From positions 124,001 through 188,000 of the forward strand of contig WNYE01000015.1 in assembly GCA_021396245.1 (NCBI GenBank): a stretch of 64,000 nt of DNA, read 5' to 3'. This stretch comes from Sporothrix humicola. Lineage: Eukaryota > Ascomycota > Sordariomycetes > Ophiostomatales > Ophiostomataceae. The translations under genes and the position numbers were made by a program. The notes under the pieces were generated by a model. That model saw only the letters and a program-made list of their open reading frames with translations. It had not been told where the DNA came from and searched no databases. This document shows, piece by piece, positions 53,499 to 64,000 of this stretch. Within the stretch, counting starts at the first letter, position 1. Each line of letters opens with the position of its first letter.

Positions 53499-55787
53499 TC
53501 AGAAATTGCCACTATCCTGGACATCAAATGCCTCCGAGTAGTCGACCTCCTCGTACGTGTCCGTCTCCTGGTAGGTATCGGTCTCTTGGAACGAATCAGT
53601 CTGGTTGTAGCTGTCGTAGGTGTTCGACTGCTCGTACGAGTCGGTCTGATTGTAGGTGTCTGTCTCCTGGTACGATGACTGATACGAGTCGGTAGCTTGA
53701 TACGTGTCCGTTGACTGGTAGGTATCCGTGGCCTGGTATGTGTCGGTCTCCTGGTACGAGGCAGACTGGTTGTAAGACGCCGACTGGTCATATGAAGTTG
53801 TCGACTGGTCATAGGATGTCGCCGAGTAGTCGTACGAGCTCGACGCGGCCACAGTCTCGGTCTGGTTGTAGCTCGTGCTGTCGTAGTTGTAGCTGCTGTT
53901 GTCGACATACGTGTTGTTGCTGACATCGACACTATTGTCAACATACGTATTGTTGTTCTCGACCACGCGATTGTCAATCTCGGTGTTGTTGTTGACAATG
54001 TCCGTATTGTCGACGACAGTAGTATTGTCAACAACAGTCGTATTGTCGACTACCGTCGTGTTTTCATTGACCGTCGTGTTGTCAATAATGGTCGTGTTGT
54101 TGATGACGGTGCTGGCCTGTTAGCAAATAAAATCAAATTAGAATGGAGACGGAGGGACTTACTTCTCAACGACAGTGTTGTCAACCACACGCGTATCGTC
54201 GACAAACGTTGTGCTACCGTAGTAGCCAGGGCCCGTCTCGACATACTCGACGACCGTGGCAGGCTGATACACTTCCACAACAGACGGTCCACCGGCCACA
54301 ATCGTGCTACCACCATAACCGGCAACGCCACCGACAGCACCAACACCAGCACCACCCAAACCGGCCTGCTGGGCCACTTCGTGGGCAAACTCCTGCTCCT
54401 TGTGCTTTTCCCACTTTTCGAACTTTTCAACGCCCTCGACGGCCAGCACGCCGGCAGCGACACCACCAACAGCACCTAGACCAATCTTTTGGCCCGTGGA
54501 CATCTTGTCAAAGAAACCCTGCTTCTTGGGAGGCTCAGCTGGAGCAGCAGGAGGCGGTGCGTAGCCACCTGGAGGAGGAGCTCCATATGGAGCTGGTGCT
54601 CCGTAAGGAGGCTGGCCAGGATAGCCTTGCTGAGGCGGGTATGGCTGCTGCCCATATGGTGGTTGACCATAGTTAGGTTGCTGGCCATAAGGAGGCTGTT
54701 GTCCATACGGAGGCTGGCCAGGAGCACGAGCTGGGCCGCCAGGGGGAGGCGGGCCACCTGGTCCTCCCGGAGGGGAAGGACCTCCACGACCGGCCTGGCC
54801 AGGTGGAGGTGCACCATAAGGCGGCTGTCCCGGAGGACCAGGACGAGGAGCACCTGCGCCAGCGTATGGTGGCTGACCAGGCGCACCAGGGGCTCCCGGA
54901 GGACCAGGGGGACCACCAGGTGCACGCTGACCAGGAGCAGCATTGTTTGGAGCACCAGGTGCGGGAGGGCCAGCAGGACGGCCTGGACTAACAGGTCCGC
55001 CAGGTGCGCTGGGGGCACTAGGGCTTGCTCCAGGAGGGGGAGGGGCACCTTGGGTGTAAGACGCAGCAGCACCTGCAGGAGGAGCACCCGGCGGACCCGG
55101 CGAAGCACCATTGCGAACCTGAGGAGGCTGGCCAGGAGCAAGCGCAGCCGTAGGAGGCGGCGAGCTGTAAGGAGGCTGGCTAGTGGCCGGAGGGGGTGCG
55201 CCATAGGGCCGCGGGGTTATTGCAGCCGGAGGAGCCCCGTAAGGAGGTTGCGATGTCGGGGGCGGAGCTGCACCGTAAGGCGGCTGAGAGGTAGGTAGCT
55301 GCGGGCTGCCATAGGGAGGCTGCTGTGCCGGCGGAGGCGGTTGCTGTTGAGGAGAGCCGTACTGAGGATAAGTCTGCTGTGGCTGCTGGCCCGGAGGAGC
55401 AGGGCTATAAGCAGCCGGTGCAGGAGGTGGAGGCGGCGAGGAGTATGCACCACCATACTGCTGAGGCGGAGGCTGCTGGCCCTGGGGAGGAGGAGGAGGA
55501 TACGACTGGTAGCCCGGCTGCTGAGGTGGAGGGGCCGAGGTGTAGTGCTGGCCATAAGGCGATTGACTCGGCGGCGGCGGGCCAGATATGCTCATGTTGG
55601 ACATGGCTGCCGAAAGAGGATCTTGTCCGGCCGGACGCGGCTGTTGAGGGGGCTGGCCATAGTACGGAGGCGACTGTGGTGGAGGATACTGTCCATGCTG
55701 TTGCGGGGGCGGCTGGCCATACGGAGGTTGCTGATATCCTCCGGGAGGAGGTGGCGGCGGCTGCCCATATTGCTGCTGGTATGCCAT
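53499..55787 (-). CDS. Pro/Gly/Tyr-rich low-complexity protein with glycine-zipper core and Asx/Thr repeats
   Basis: Minus-strand exons are 55787-54163 and 54111-53499. The 51-nt intron uses the second AG (54113-54112), because only that keeps the repeat frame, giving 745 residues. Four zones: (1) about residues 1-410, QPPYG/PPPQQ-type repeats with many Gly, Pro, Tyr and Gln; (2) a short conserved-looking KKQGFFDKMSTGQKIGLGAVGGVAAGVLAVEG segment and a second GxxxG run (GLGGAGVGAVGGVAGYGG), both glycine-zipper-like; (3) repeats of the form (D/E)NTTVV-DNTTVV; (4) about 28 copies of degenerate TYQ(E/S/A)TD / SYDQS units rich in Tyr, Thr, Gln and Asp. Zone 1 resembles XYPPX-repeat proteins of fungi. 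A membrane- or condensate-associated role is speculation. Confidence 0.82.
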
Positions 55788-57990
55788 GATAAAGTCTTGT
55801 GAGGTTTTGGTTTTGTTACTAGCTTTGACGATAATGCATGAACAAAATCAGCAGATAAAATCAAAACTCAAATCGACAGAACAGCTTCACTCAAAAGGGA
55901 CGACAGAACACAGAGGGGAAGAGGGCGCGGGGTCCTATTATGTCCCCTCGTCTATCACGAGCAATATTGCTCAAAGGCACATCAGCCGCAAACCCCATCG
56001 TGGGACAGAGGGAGGCATACGGGAGGACCCTGGGCTTGCCAGGCTGGCCCGACATGGCATGGTTTGTGCCATCTGGTAGGGTCTGGTCTGCCCGATGGAG
56101 TCTAGATTGCCCATCGTCTGCAGCAAAGACCCACGAGAAAGGCAGACAGCGAAACGACAGAGAAGGAGGGACAAAGTAGACAAACAAAGTGCGCCATAGA
56201 GCACATGCACAAATAAGATGAGACTGGCCAACGGGAGGGTGCGAGCCAGCGAGGTTGGGTGGTGTTTGGCTTGTCTTCTTTTGGGCTGGGCTGGCCAAAT
56301 TGCGGCTGAGCCGGCGGCAACTAAACTGGTATTGGATATTGGACGATGTCGTCCAGGGTTGGGCAGCACAAAATCGTGCAAAAGCAATAAACCGGACAAG
56401 AGACGAATAAAGAAGAGGCGGGTAGAAACCAATAAGGCGAGGCACATTTGTGCATATTTGTCCCTTATTCTGATGCTTGTCTGGTCGGAATGCTGGTCGG
56501 AAGTGGTCAGAAAGTCAAGATGACAAGGAAAAGAGCGGGCGGTCCCCTGTCCCCGGGCCCGCAAAAGGCTTGTTTTGTCTTGGCCCGCTTTCTCGTAAAG
56601 CTTCTTTTTTCCTGTCCCTCCTTGTCCCTCTCTTCTGCAGGAGGAAAAGAACATTGGAGTGGTGCACTTCGGGAGAGGGCCAGGCCGCCCACATGGCCGC
56701 TACCCATTCGCTAGTCGACAAATCAGCACAGTCATGAAGAGTAAGGTAATAAGAGCCCATGCCATTTGTTTGGAGCTCTTTGCTTGGACAATAGCCTCTG
56801 CAGGAGAAAAGAAGAAAGCTCTTTTATGCATTGCTCTGTTGTGCTCTCCTGCACGGCACGACTTTCTTTTCTTTCGTTTCTTCTTGTGCCTGTGCCCCCA
56901 TCGTGTCGTTTTTAGGCAAACAGTGCGCGTGGTAGGTGGATGTCGGTTTGAGATTTCTGAGTGAATCTGCCTCGCCCAATCCAGCACGGACAGGTAGCTT
57001 GGAGTTTCTGAGGTGCAAAAGAAAGTTCGTGGTAAATAAAAGGACAAAAAGCTTGGCGCGCAGATCAGGTCTGCCCCGACTGCATGCGACTGCATGCAAC
57101 GCTGCAGGGTGGTGGTCAAAAAGCTTGTCTCAGGCAAGGTTGATGGGGTGAGAAGCTGAAAAAGTAGATGTGCGAAATGGCTTTTATGTGGGACAGAGAA
57201 AGAAGCTGGCGTCGCGATGAAACTCCACGATCGTAGATGAAAAACCAGAGGCATAAAGTATTCACAAGGAAGACACAATCGTGGCAGAAAAGGGGTAGCG
57301 TCGAAAGGTTGAGCAAGACTTGTAAACGGGAAAGAGTCAGGGACACCAAATGGAAGGAGCAGCCGAACTGCAGCAAAGTGCAGTCTCCAGCACTCTTACG
57401 AGATTTAGGGTCGCTCTTCCCCGTAGTTCATTGCGATACAGATTTGGAAGGCACAGATTGAACAGCGAGGGAAAGAACGTATCACGGTGCAGGAAAGAGA
57501 AGAAAGAGAACCCGTGAGGGCAAATGTATTAAAAAGCCTGCTGGTTCTCGACAATATTCATTGAGCGCCAACCAGAATAAAAGGATCACGGCAAGTTCCT
57601 TTCACTGACATGATCTTCCTGTGTCACTGATCTCATCGTTGTTTCTTTAGTTTTTTTTTGGATTTTTTATTCGAAATTGCAAAAGACGTGCTATTTTTAA
57701 TTTTTAAAGGAAAGACACTTCAGAAAATATTGATTAAAGAAAAAAGGGAACATTTAGCTTGTATTGAACTTTGAAAAAAAAAATTGAAAAAAAAAAATTA
57801 TGGTCCTCCGGGATAAAATTACAACAGTCAAACACAATTAATCATCGGTTCACCTTTGAAATAAAGGGAACAAAAGCAACTGATATAAGAGATTCATAAT
57901 ACAGAGTAAAACGAAAAAGATCAAACAAGCATGGCGATGTCTGCCAACGAATCAGACCGTCAACAGCCCACACATTTGAAAAGAGTAAAA
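55788..57990. other. 2.2-kb intergenic region upstream of the repeat-protein gene
   Basis: No supported gene. Contains the repeat-protein promoter (minus strand) and, at 57640-57880, AT-rich 3' flank with A9 runs before the CVNH gene stop. Antisense-looking frames here are pyrimidine/purine-biased and lack domains. Confidence 0.5.
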
Positions 57991-58443
57991 TCAGTAGGCC
58001 GATCCAGCCTGGTCGTAACAAGACAGCGCGCCGAATTCGTTGACATAGATACCCTCATTAAGGTCAATTGTGCCACAGTCGCAGTCAAGATACTGCGTCA
58101 CATTCGTGCGACTTTGACAGCCGGTGCAGGAGGCAAAAGCGCCGCCCTTGTAGCCCCAGTCGAGATGGTTGTTGTAATTGCCGAGACATAGATTCAAGTC
58201 GAGGGTGGTGGAGACCGCTATGGAAAAGATTTCAGAGTTGGCCGGGCGAGTGAAGCAAGTGCCCTGGAGAAGGCCGTAGCCTGGACCATGGTCGGTGAAA
58301 TAGGCACTCATACACCATTGCCTAAAGTCACCCTGAAGGGCCGGAGAGGCATCGCGGGAGGTGACCGGAGAAGCGACAGGGGAGGCCGTGGCGAGAGAGA
58401 CGAAGGAAAGGGCAGCAAGGGCCTTGACGAAGAATAACTTCAT
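57991..58443 (-). CDS. Secreted cyanovirin-N-homology (CVNH) protein
   Basis: Small secreted lectin-fold protein. Intronless, 150 residues from the ATG at 58443, chosen because it begins the signal peptide MKLFFVKALAALSFVSLATAS; the open frame reaches 43 codons further upstream without secretory character. After a short propeptide-like segment (SPVTSRDASPALQ) come two CVNH half-repeats: GDFRQWCMSAYF...LLQGTCF...STTLDLNLCLGNYNNHLDWG and GAFASCTGCQSR...LDCDCG-TIDLNEGIYVNEFGALSC. The DLN-GN/NxxGxLxC pattern is the CVNH hallmark. Eight or more cysteines suggest disulfides. Fungal CVNH proteins bind mannose-rich glycans; binding here is inference. One N-x-T site is present. Confidence 0.85.
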   Translation of the reverse strand: MKLFFVKALAALSFVSLATASPVASPVTSRDASPALQGDFRQWCMSAYFTDHGPGYGLLQGTCFTRPANSEIFSIAVSTTLDLNLCLGNYNNHLDWGYKGGAFASCTGCQSRTNVTQYLDCDCGTIDLNEGIYVNEFGALSCYDQAGSAY

Positions 58444-59340
58444 GATATTGGGTAGAAGTGGGTATACTTTGAAAATATTGAGTCGGTTGAAGCTCAACAC
58501 GGTTCGTGATGGAATGGAGATATCAGACGAATGAAAAATTTTGGCAGTAGCGATGAGCGGCGCGCCATACATATTTGTACCCCATCATGAGCCTTGCTAT
58601 TCTCGAAATAAGGGGGAAAGAACGATGGGATGGAGGGAAGGTGTGGGCAAAAGGCAAGCAAGGAAGGTGCAAGGAAGGTGGGAAGGAGCTTTGTTGATGT
58701 TTGTCCATCGCTCCTTCCTCTTCGTGATGTTCACGACGTGGACGTTGGTGTTCGTCCCAACAAAACACAAAAGCTGATGTCATTCTACAAAAATGATACA
58801 CGCCGCAATCACAAGGATGAACAAGAGGCACCAAGAAGCACCGAAAAGCACCGAGAAACAACCAGAAGGACGGCCCATCACGACAATTTCTTTGTTGTTA
58901 CCCCAAGAGTCAACAATGGAAACAAGGGGTCGGGATTGACAGCCAAAACAGAGGAGCACAAAGACAAAAGCGACAGCTCATTGCACGTGATTGAACTCGA
59001 CACAATGCAATCAAAGAAGGAGTTGACAAACAGACAATGCGATTTATGGGCCACACGAGCCAGGCCAGCTGGCAGTTCTATTGTTTCGTGACGTGTGGTT
59101 GGATATGTACGAGAAAGAGATATGTTCAGTCGTGCGTCACAGAAGAAAACAACAGGCATCCAAAACAACAAAAAGGTATGTACACAAGAGGTAGTGACAG
59201 AATGAACTCATGATAGGAAATATGTACTAAGAAGAGAAGGGGAAAAAGACAGAAACGACAGAAATGACAGAAAGGATCGCTCAAGAATGCACACTCGAAA
59301 CCCAACAAGCTCCTCCACGTCCACGATATGACTCAACAGC
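58444..59340. other. Intergenic between CVNH gene and MFS transporter stop
   Basis: About 0.9 kb. Holds the CVNH promoter on the minus strand and the AT-rich 3' flank of the transporter. Tandem-like ACCAAGAAGCACCGAAAAGCACCGAG units occur at 58829-58857. No gene is seen. Confidence 0.5.
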
Positions 59341-61422
59341 CTACATCTTACCAACTGACATGGTGTCTTGGACACTCGAGGCGTCAGATGGTGATCGCTT
59401 GAGCATCACCTTGCCTTTCTTGCGCCCCTTGTCCCTGTTGTCCTTCAGGCTGCGGTCTTTGACGGTGCCGCTGGTCCACTCGCGCAGGCGTTTGCCAAAG
59501 AAGAAGAGGAACGGCAGGAAGAGGGAGACCAGCAGCAGCATCTCGGCAAAGAGCGCGTACAGTTTCATGGCGCCCATTTCCTGCAGCCAGGTCGTGGCGT
59601 TGGTGGCCAAGAAAAAGGTGGCAATGATCTTGAGGGAGGAAGCACTCACAATGACGCCGTTGGCGTGCTGCGGGTAACTCTCGATCATGAACACGTTGGT
59701 GGTGGTCAACAGGGTCAGGCTCCCCAGCAACAACAAAAAGTTGCCAAACAGAAGGAGGACGACAGACGAGACGGACGACGGAGCGTCTGGTCCGGCGTTC
59801 TCGGCGGCAGCGCCAAACACAAAGCAGCCGGCAATGCCCAGCACAAACGACAGGCCCATGTTGGGCAGCAAATGCTCGGGCTCGCGCTTGCCGCCGTTGA
59901 GGCGAGTAATGAAGAGTCCAATCTTGTCGGCGACGACGCCGCCCAACAGATAAATGAAGCCGGTGCCAATGACGGAGGGCAAGCCCGAGATGCCCGTCCA
60001 GTCAAACGACACGCCGGCTGCCAACAGTGAAAAGGAGATGGCCTGCTGGGTCGTCGAACTTGCCAGCATAAAGGCCACATTGGCAACAACAATCAAAAGG
60101 ACGGCCGGATAATACGAGACGCGGAGGGGATCCAGCAGTGCGGCAAGGCCGGCCCGTTTCCAGTCCTTGGGGATGACACTCTTTTGGAAGAATCCATAGT
60201 CCGTCCAGCGCGTGCGAGGACCGCCATAGTTGGCCGGGTCAAGACGAGGCCGCATCTCGCCCGGGGCTAGCGGGTACACCTTCTGGCCACTGAGCTCTTC
60301 AGGCGAGCGAGTCCACAGCGTCTCGGGCACAAAGGCAATAATCAGCAGCCAGACAATGACGCCGAGCGACGAAGTGATCCAGTAGACCCAGCGCCAGGAA
60401 GAGTGGGCGGCGAGATAAGGGCCGATGAAGCCGAGAATGACAATGAAAATGCCTTGAGAGGCAATCACAGCAGCCGTTGCCCGTGCACGCTGGTGGATAA
60501 ACACCATATCTTGCACAATCAAGGGCAGCAATGCCTCGACGGCACCGGCGCCAAGACCGTGCACGACGCGAGCGGCAATATGACTGTTGAGGGATGTGCT
60601 GGCACCGGCCCAGAAGCCACCAGCCCAAGCGGCCACGGCGGTCGTCAACAGGACAGGACGACGACCGATGGTGGCGGACAGCGGGATGAGAAAGTAGCCC
60701 GATATACCGTTGGAAATCTGAGGGATTGTGGCAAGCAGAGCGACCTGGGCGAGTGTCACTTTCGGCGTGAGACCGGGAGGCAGGACGGACAATAGATCGC
60801 CACCGGCTACACGGGCTGCCAGTGCAGGGTCCGACAGGATGGCGACGGGGTCGGCGCCCGAGTACTCGAGGAGGAAGACGGGGATAAGGGCGCCAACGGC
60901 GATCTCAGCAGCAAGGCCAAGCGAGCCGACTAGTGGTGTTAGTCGAGCGAATGAGATGGCATGGTAAGAGAGGGGGACGTACACAAACACATGATACTGA
61001 TGGCCGTCCATTTTCGCCAATTCGGTAAGTTGAGGGGATCTGAGATGTTAGTCGGATGCTTATGAGAATAATCACTTCAGGATTGTATCTGCACCTTTTG
61101 GATCTGGCGTGGGCATCTGTTGGTGTCAGTACGGGTGTTGGGATGGCTTGGCTAACGATGTGACACTTACAGGAATAAACCGCAGCTGTCCATTCTCGTA
61201 CAACTCTGTACTGCCCAAGACCACTGACGATGGCTCGGCACTGACGACAGAGAGGTCTGCACTGTCTGGTGAATCTGGTCGGTGTGTATCTGGCCGTTCT
61301 TCCTTCTCGTTCAGTCGCTCCGGCCCGTAAAAGTCGTTGCCCATGACGCTCGTCTCCCTCAAGCTCTGGTGGTAGGCGTGGGCCTGCCAGCTGGACCGGC
61401 TAGGTTGTCCGACGTGTTCCAT
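59341..61422 (-). CDS. MFS transporter (DHA1-like drug:H+ antiporter group)
   Basis: Membrane exporter or importer; substrate unknown. Four minus-strand exons: 61422-61171, 61116-61095 (only 22 nt), 61039-60983 and 60929-59341, with introns of 54, 55 and 53 nt, giving 639 residues. The splice solution yields MPTPDPKDPLNLPNWRKWTA, the conserved DPxNxxNW entry of fungal MFS transporters, and SIMCLFGSLGLAAEIAVGALIPVFLLEYSG for helix 1. Starting at an internal Met (61020) would lose this. Seen: a polar ~90-residue N-tail, SATIGRRPVLL (loop motif A), VVHGLGAGAVEALLPLIVQDM (motif C-like region), FVPETLW after helix 6 and a long central loop. The C-tail is basic and Ser-rich. Confidence 0.86.
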
Positions 61423-63016
61423 ATCGCCCGCGATGTTGTTATATTAATGCTGTGTCTCTATGTTTGTCGACATGCCCGATTGCAGTCCTAGTGTGTTTTC
61501 GTTTTGGTCTCTGTCTTTGTCTCTCGTCTCTCGTCTTCATATGAAATATTTACTCCCCAGATTACAGATTACGGCATCGACGAGATTTATATCAAACACT
61601 GAGCGAGAACAGACAGCAGACTTCATCTGCTGTTCTCGATCTGCTACACTACTCGACAAAGATCCTCCAAGTCGGGCCTTTCGCATGGCAGTTGGACGTC
61701 GATCCTCGCAAGACACAGTGTGGTACAAAACATGGTACACATAATGGGCAATGGGCAGACCTTGGCGAAGAAGGAGAAAAACAAAAAGAAGTAAAGAAGA
61801 AAATCTGTGGGGAAAATCCCCGGCACTTACACACACGGCAGGTGCACTCAACCTGGCACAACTATGGTTGGCATTGGTCGTCCATGGGCAGAGAGTCTGG
61901 AGTTTTGAGAAGACAGTTGAAACAACTGGGGATGGATATTTGCAAAAGTATTATTGCAAGTCGGCATGTTCCGTCGTAGTACTACTGTAGGCTATCCTGT
62001 ACCTGTAGTGCTGCGGCGTTCTTCTTTACTTTTACAAGGAAAATAAGTAAACAGGGACTAAACTATAATTCTTTCGCTACTTTAACTTCATATTTTTCTT
62101 TATTTATTTTTATTCTCGTCAGATTTCGGTAGAAATAAATAAAGTTCGTTTCTAGAGTGTTTCTTATTGCAACGGTGTCAAGCCGTTGAGGCGAAAAACG
62201 TTGTAAATAGTTTCTTGTTCTCCTTCTCCCGTATTTGTTTTCAACAACAAGCCAATATCAGCTCACCATATTCCTTTGTCATCGTCTTTCTAATCATTGA
62301 AATCAACGACATTGATTAGATCAGACAGATCTTCAGCTTGGCCCTCCCGCCTTCACCCCTCCACCACTTCGGACATTCGGACAATAAAAGACGGCCGGGA
62401 AACGTCAGTCATCACTCTGTCGAGTCGTCCTCTCTATGGCCTCCTATCAGCCTTTAAAACCGGTCCGAGTTGACGATCATTTTCTCTGTTATGGCCGCTG
62501 TGGCCCATCTAACCGCGCATCTGCGGCAGGCACTGACGACAATGGAGGAAAGACAGCATGGTTTTGTGGTCTGTGGTTCGGGGACAAGATTAGCCTGAAG
62601 AGAGAAAAACAGAGAAAAAGAGCATCGAGCGCCAGATCGTTCGAGAAGGTCTGAGAGAACGATGCACTATCTGACCGTCATGTGGTGGAAACCCGTCGTG
62701 TTTCAACGCTTTCTGGGCAACTTCAAAAGTGCATGCAATTGCCCAATTGCCGGCATTCTATCCACTGCAATCGATCTCGCCCAACTTTTTACGTGGCGAT
62801 CATTCAGACGATTGCCCTCTAAACCAGCCAAAGATATACACAATCTTCAGACTGACCCAAACAAATTGCCAGTTGACGCGTCAGCGTCTTATGTACAATG
62901 CAATATTGTTTTGCAATGTTTGCGGGGTGCACTAGCATTGGTATCGCTGTATTCTGTATTCTGTGTTCTAGATCTATGTTCTTTTCTATGGTCGCTTAGA
63001 ATCGTCTTTCTAATCG
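61423..63016. other. Intergenic between MFS transporter start and glycosyltransferase stop
   Basis: About 1.6 kb with no supported gene. The left part is the transporter promoter (minus strand); the right part is the 3' flank of the glycosyltransferase. The stretch 62030-62170 is AT-rich. Confidence 0.5.
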
Positions 63017-64000
63017 TTAATGCACTTCGCACTTCTCGATCTGCTCGAGGATCATCGCCTGCACATTCCCAACACAGTCCATGCCTGCCGCCTCGGCCTG
63101 CATAGATTTGGCGACGGCCGTGTACTTGGCGTCGGACAGGACGGCCTCCAACGCAGCACCCAATGCTTCTGTCGATGGGTGTGCCGTCGCCAGGTCAATG
63201 CCCAACCCACTAAACTGCACGCGCTTCCCGTTCTCGGGCTTGTCCTGCGTGTCGCCGGCCAGGACTTGCGGTATACCATGAGCAATGCCATGCATGGTGG
63301 CGCCGTAGCCGCCGTTGTGGACCCAGAGGGCGGCGTAGGGCAAAACTGCGTCGTAGGACAGATAGTCGCCGACGCGGCAGTTGGAGGGGAGCTCCGCTTT
63401 GAGCGAAGCCCCACGAACGCCGAGGATGGCAATCGTAATCACGTCCGGCCGGTCGGCCAGCAGTCGTATTGTCGGCAGGATGAGTTCTGTCGGCTCCGTC
63501 TCAACGGTCCCTTGGGCGACGATCACGACTTTCTTCCGGCTTTCCACAGGCAACGCCTGGTTTGCGACGAGCTCGTCCCACCAGGAAAAGGGCGGCGGCG
63601 CTGCCGGCACGACAGGCGGCACAACACCGACGATGCCAAACCCGGCGGGCATGTCGCTGCGCGGGAACTCGAACGAGGGGATGCCGACCTGGGCAATGGC
63701 GTTGTGGCAGACGTAGTTGGCGCCGGCCATAAAGGTGATGTCCTTTGTCTTGTTCTCGGCGACGCCTGCCTCCTGAAGCTTCTTCCTCCACAGGGCAATG
63801 AGGGGAGCCGCCCGTGAGTTGGTCCAGTCGTCCCAGAGGGCAGCCAGACGGGCATGTCCCTCGGGTGTTTGGTCAAACGCTGCCGGAAGCCCAAAAGGCG
63901 GCAGGTCAACGCTCCGAATGGCGGGTGCTGTAATCGAAATGCATACTGAACGGGGCAAAACTGCGGGACACAAGTCGACACCCATCTTGAAGGGCATGGC
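63017..64000 (-). CDS. UDP-glycosyltransferase-like protein, 5' part beyond window
   Basis: Transfers a sugar from a UDP-sugar to a small acceptor (family knowledge). The frame is open to the right edge, so the N-terminal acceptor domain is incomplete; at most 327 codons plus stop are visible. The C-terminal GT-B half is clear: KKVVIVAQGTVETEPTELILPTIRLLADRPDVITI, then VGDYLSYDAVLPYAALWVHNGGYGATMHGIAHGIPQVLAGDTQDKPENGKRVQFSGLGIDLATAHPS, the nucleotide-sugar binding stretch with HNGGYGATMHGIAHGIP in place of the plant PSPG box and DKPEN in the DQxxN position. A final helix with AAGMDCVGNVQAMILEQI follows. Fungal homologues often glycosylate sterols, lipids or secondary metabolites. Confidence 0.85.
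   Translation of the reverse strand, partial: AMPFKMGVDLCPAVLPRSVCISITAPAIRSVDLPPFGLPAAFDQTPEGHARLAALWDDWTNSRAAPLIALWRKKLQEAGVAENKTKDITFMAGANYVCHNAIAQVGIPSFEFPRSDMPAGFGIVGVVPPVVPAAPPPFSWWDELVANQALPVESRKKVVIVAQGTVETEPTELILPTIRLLADRPDVITIAILGVRGASLKAELPSNCRVGDYLSYDAVLPYAALWVHNGGYGATMHGIAHGIPQVLAGDTQDKPENGKRVQFSGLGIDLATAHPSTEALGAALEAVLSDAKYTAVAKSMQAEAAGMDCVGNVQAMILEQIEKCEVH

Noticed and set aside
54489..55298. 269-codon plus-strand Arg/Ser-rich frame
   Set aside because: Antisense of the QPPYG repeats of the low-complexity protein.

Overview
This window is nuclear DNA of a filamentous ascomycete, most likely a Sordariomycete. The evidence is short spliceosomal introns (about 50-110 nt, GTRNGT donors, CTAAC-like branch points), CT-rich leaders ahead of ATGs, fungus-specific families (Ugo1, DUF4246, a cyanovirin-N-homology secreted protein, a GH3/GH10 xylanolytic pair) and monocistronic genes on both strands. 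No transposon, CRISPR array or rRNA gene was recognised.

Layout. 0-9.3 kb holds mostly housekeeping genes: the 3' part of a DUF4246 gene, ribosomal protein uL15 (RPL28), the mitochondrial fusion carrier Ugo1, an adrenodoxin-type mitochondrial ferredoxin and the pre-60S factor Rrp15. 9.5-20 kb holds a secreted GH3 beta-xylosidase, a POT/PTR peptide transporter and a large membrane-anchored 'modin'-like protein. 20.7-25.4 kb holds three co-oriented tailoring-type enzymes: an O-methyltransferase, an SDR and a secreted berberine-bridge-type FAD oxidase. They are followed by a PAP2 lipid-phosphatase-like gene whose frame is cut by a TAG. 27.6-34.4 kb holds a GH10 xylanase, a cytosolic PBP2-fold protein, a 66-residue membrane miniprotein and an intronless tRNA-Arg(UCG).

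From 34.4 to 43.8 kb there are about 9.5 kb with no convincing gene, but with several copies of a GTACGGAGTAC-type motif and a perfect 20-bp palindrome. A six-exon sugar transporter follows, then an SDR, a prolyl-4-hydroxylase-like dioxygenase, an epimerase-type SDR, SRP54, a Pro/Gly/Tyr-rich repeat protein, a secreted CVNH protein, a four-exon MFS transporter with a 22-nt microexon, and the 3' part of a UDP-glycosyltransferase-like gene running off the right edge.

How the genes relate. The beta-xylosidase, the xylanase (with GGCTAA boxes upstream) and the sugar transporter fit a plant-polysaccharide-degrading lifestyle but are not tightly clustered. The OMT-SDR-FAD oxidase trio and the MFS-transporter/UGT end resemble specialised-metabolism neighbourhoods, but no backbone synthase is visible. 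Exon boundaries were derived by hand from splice signals and reading-frame continuity. Family calls rest on recognised motifs, not on database searches.
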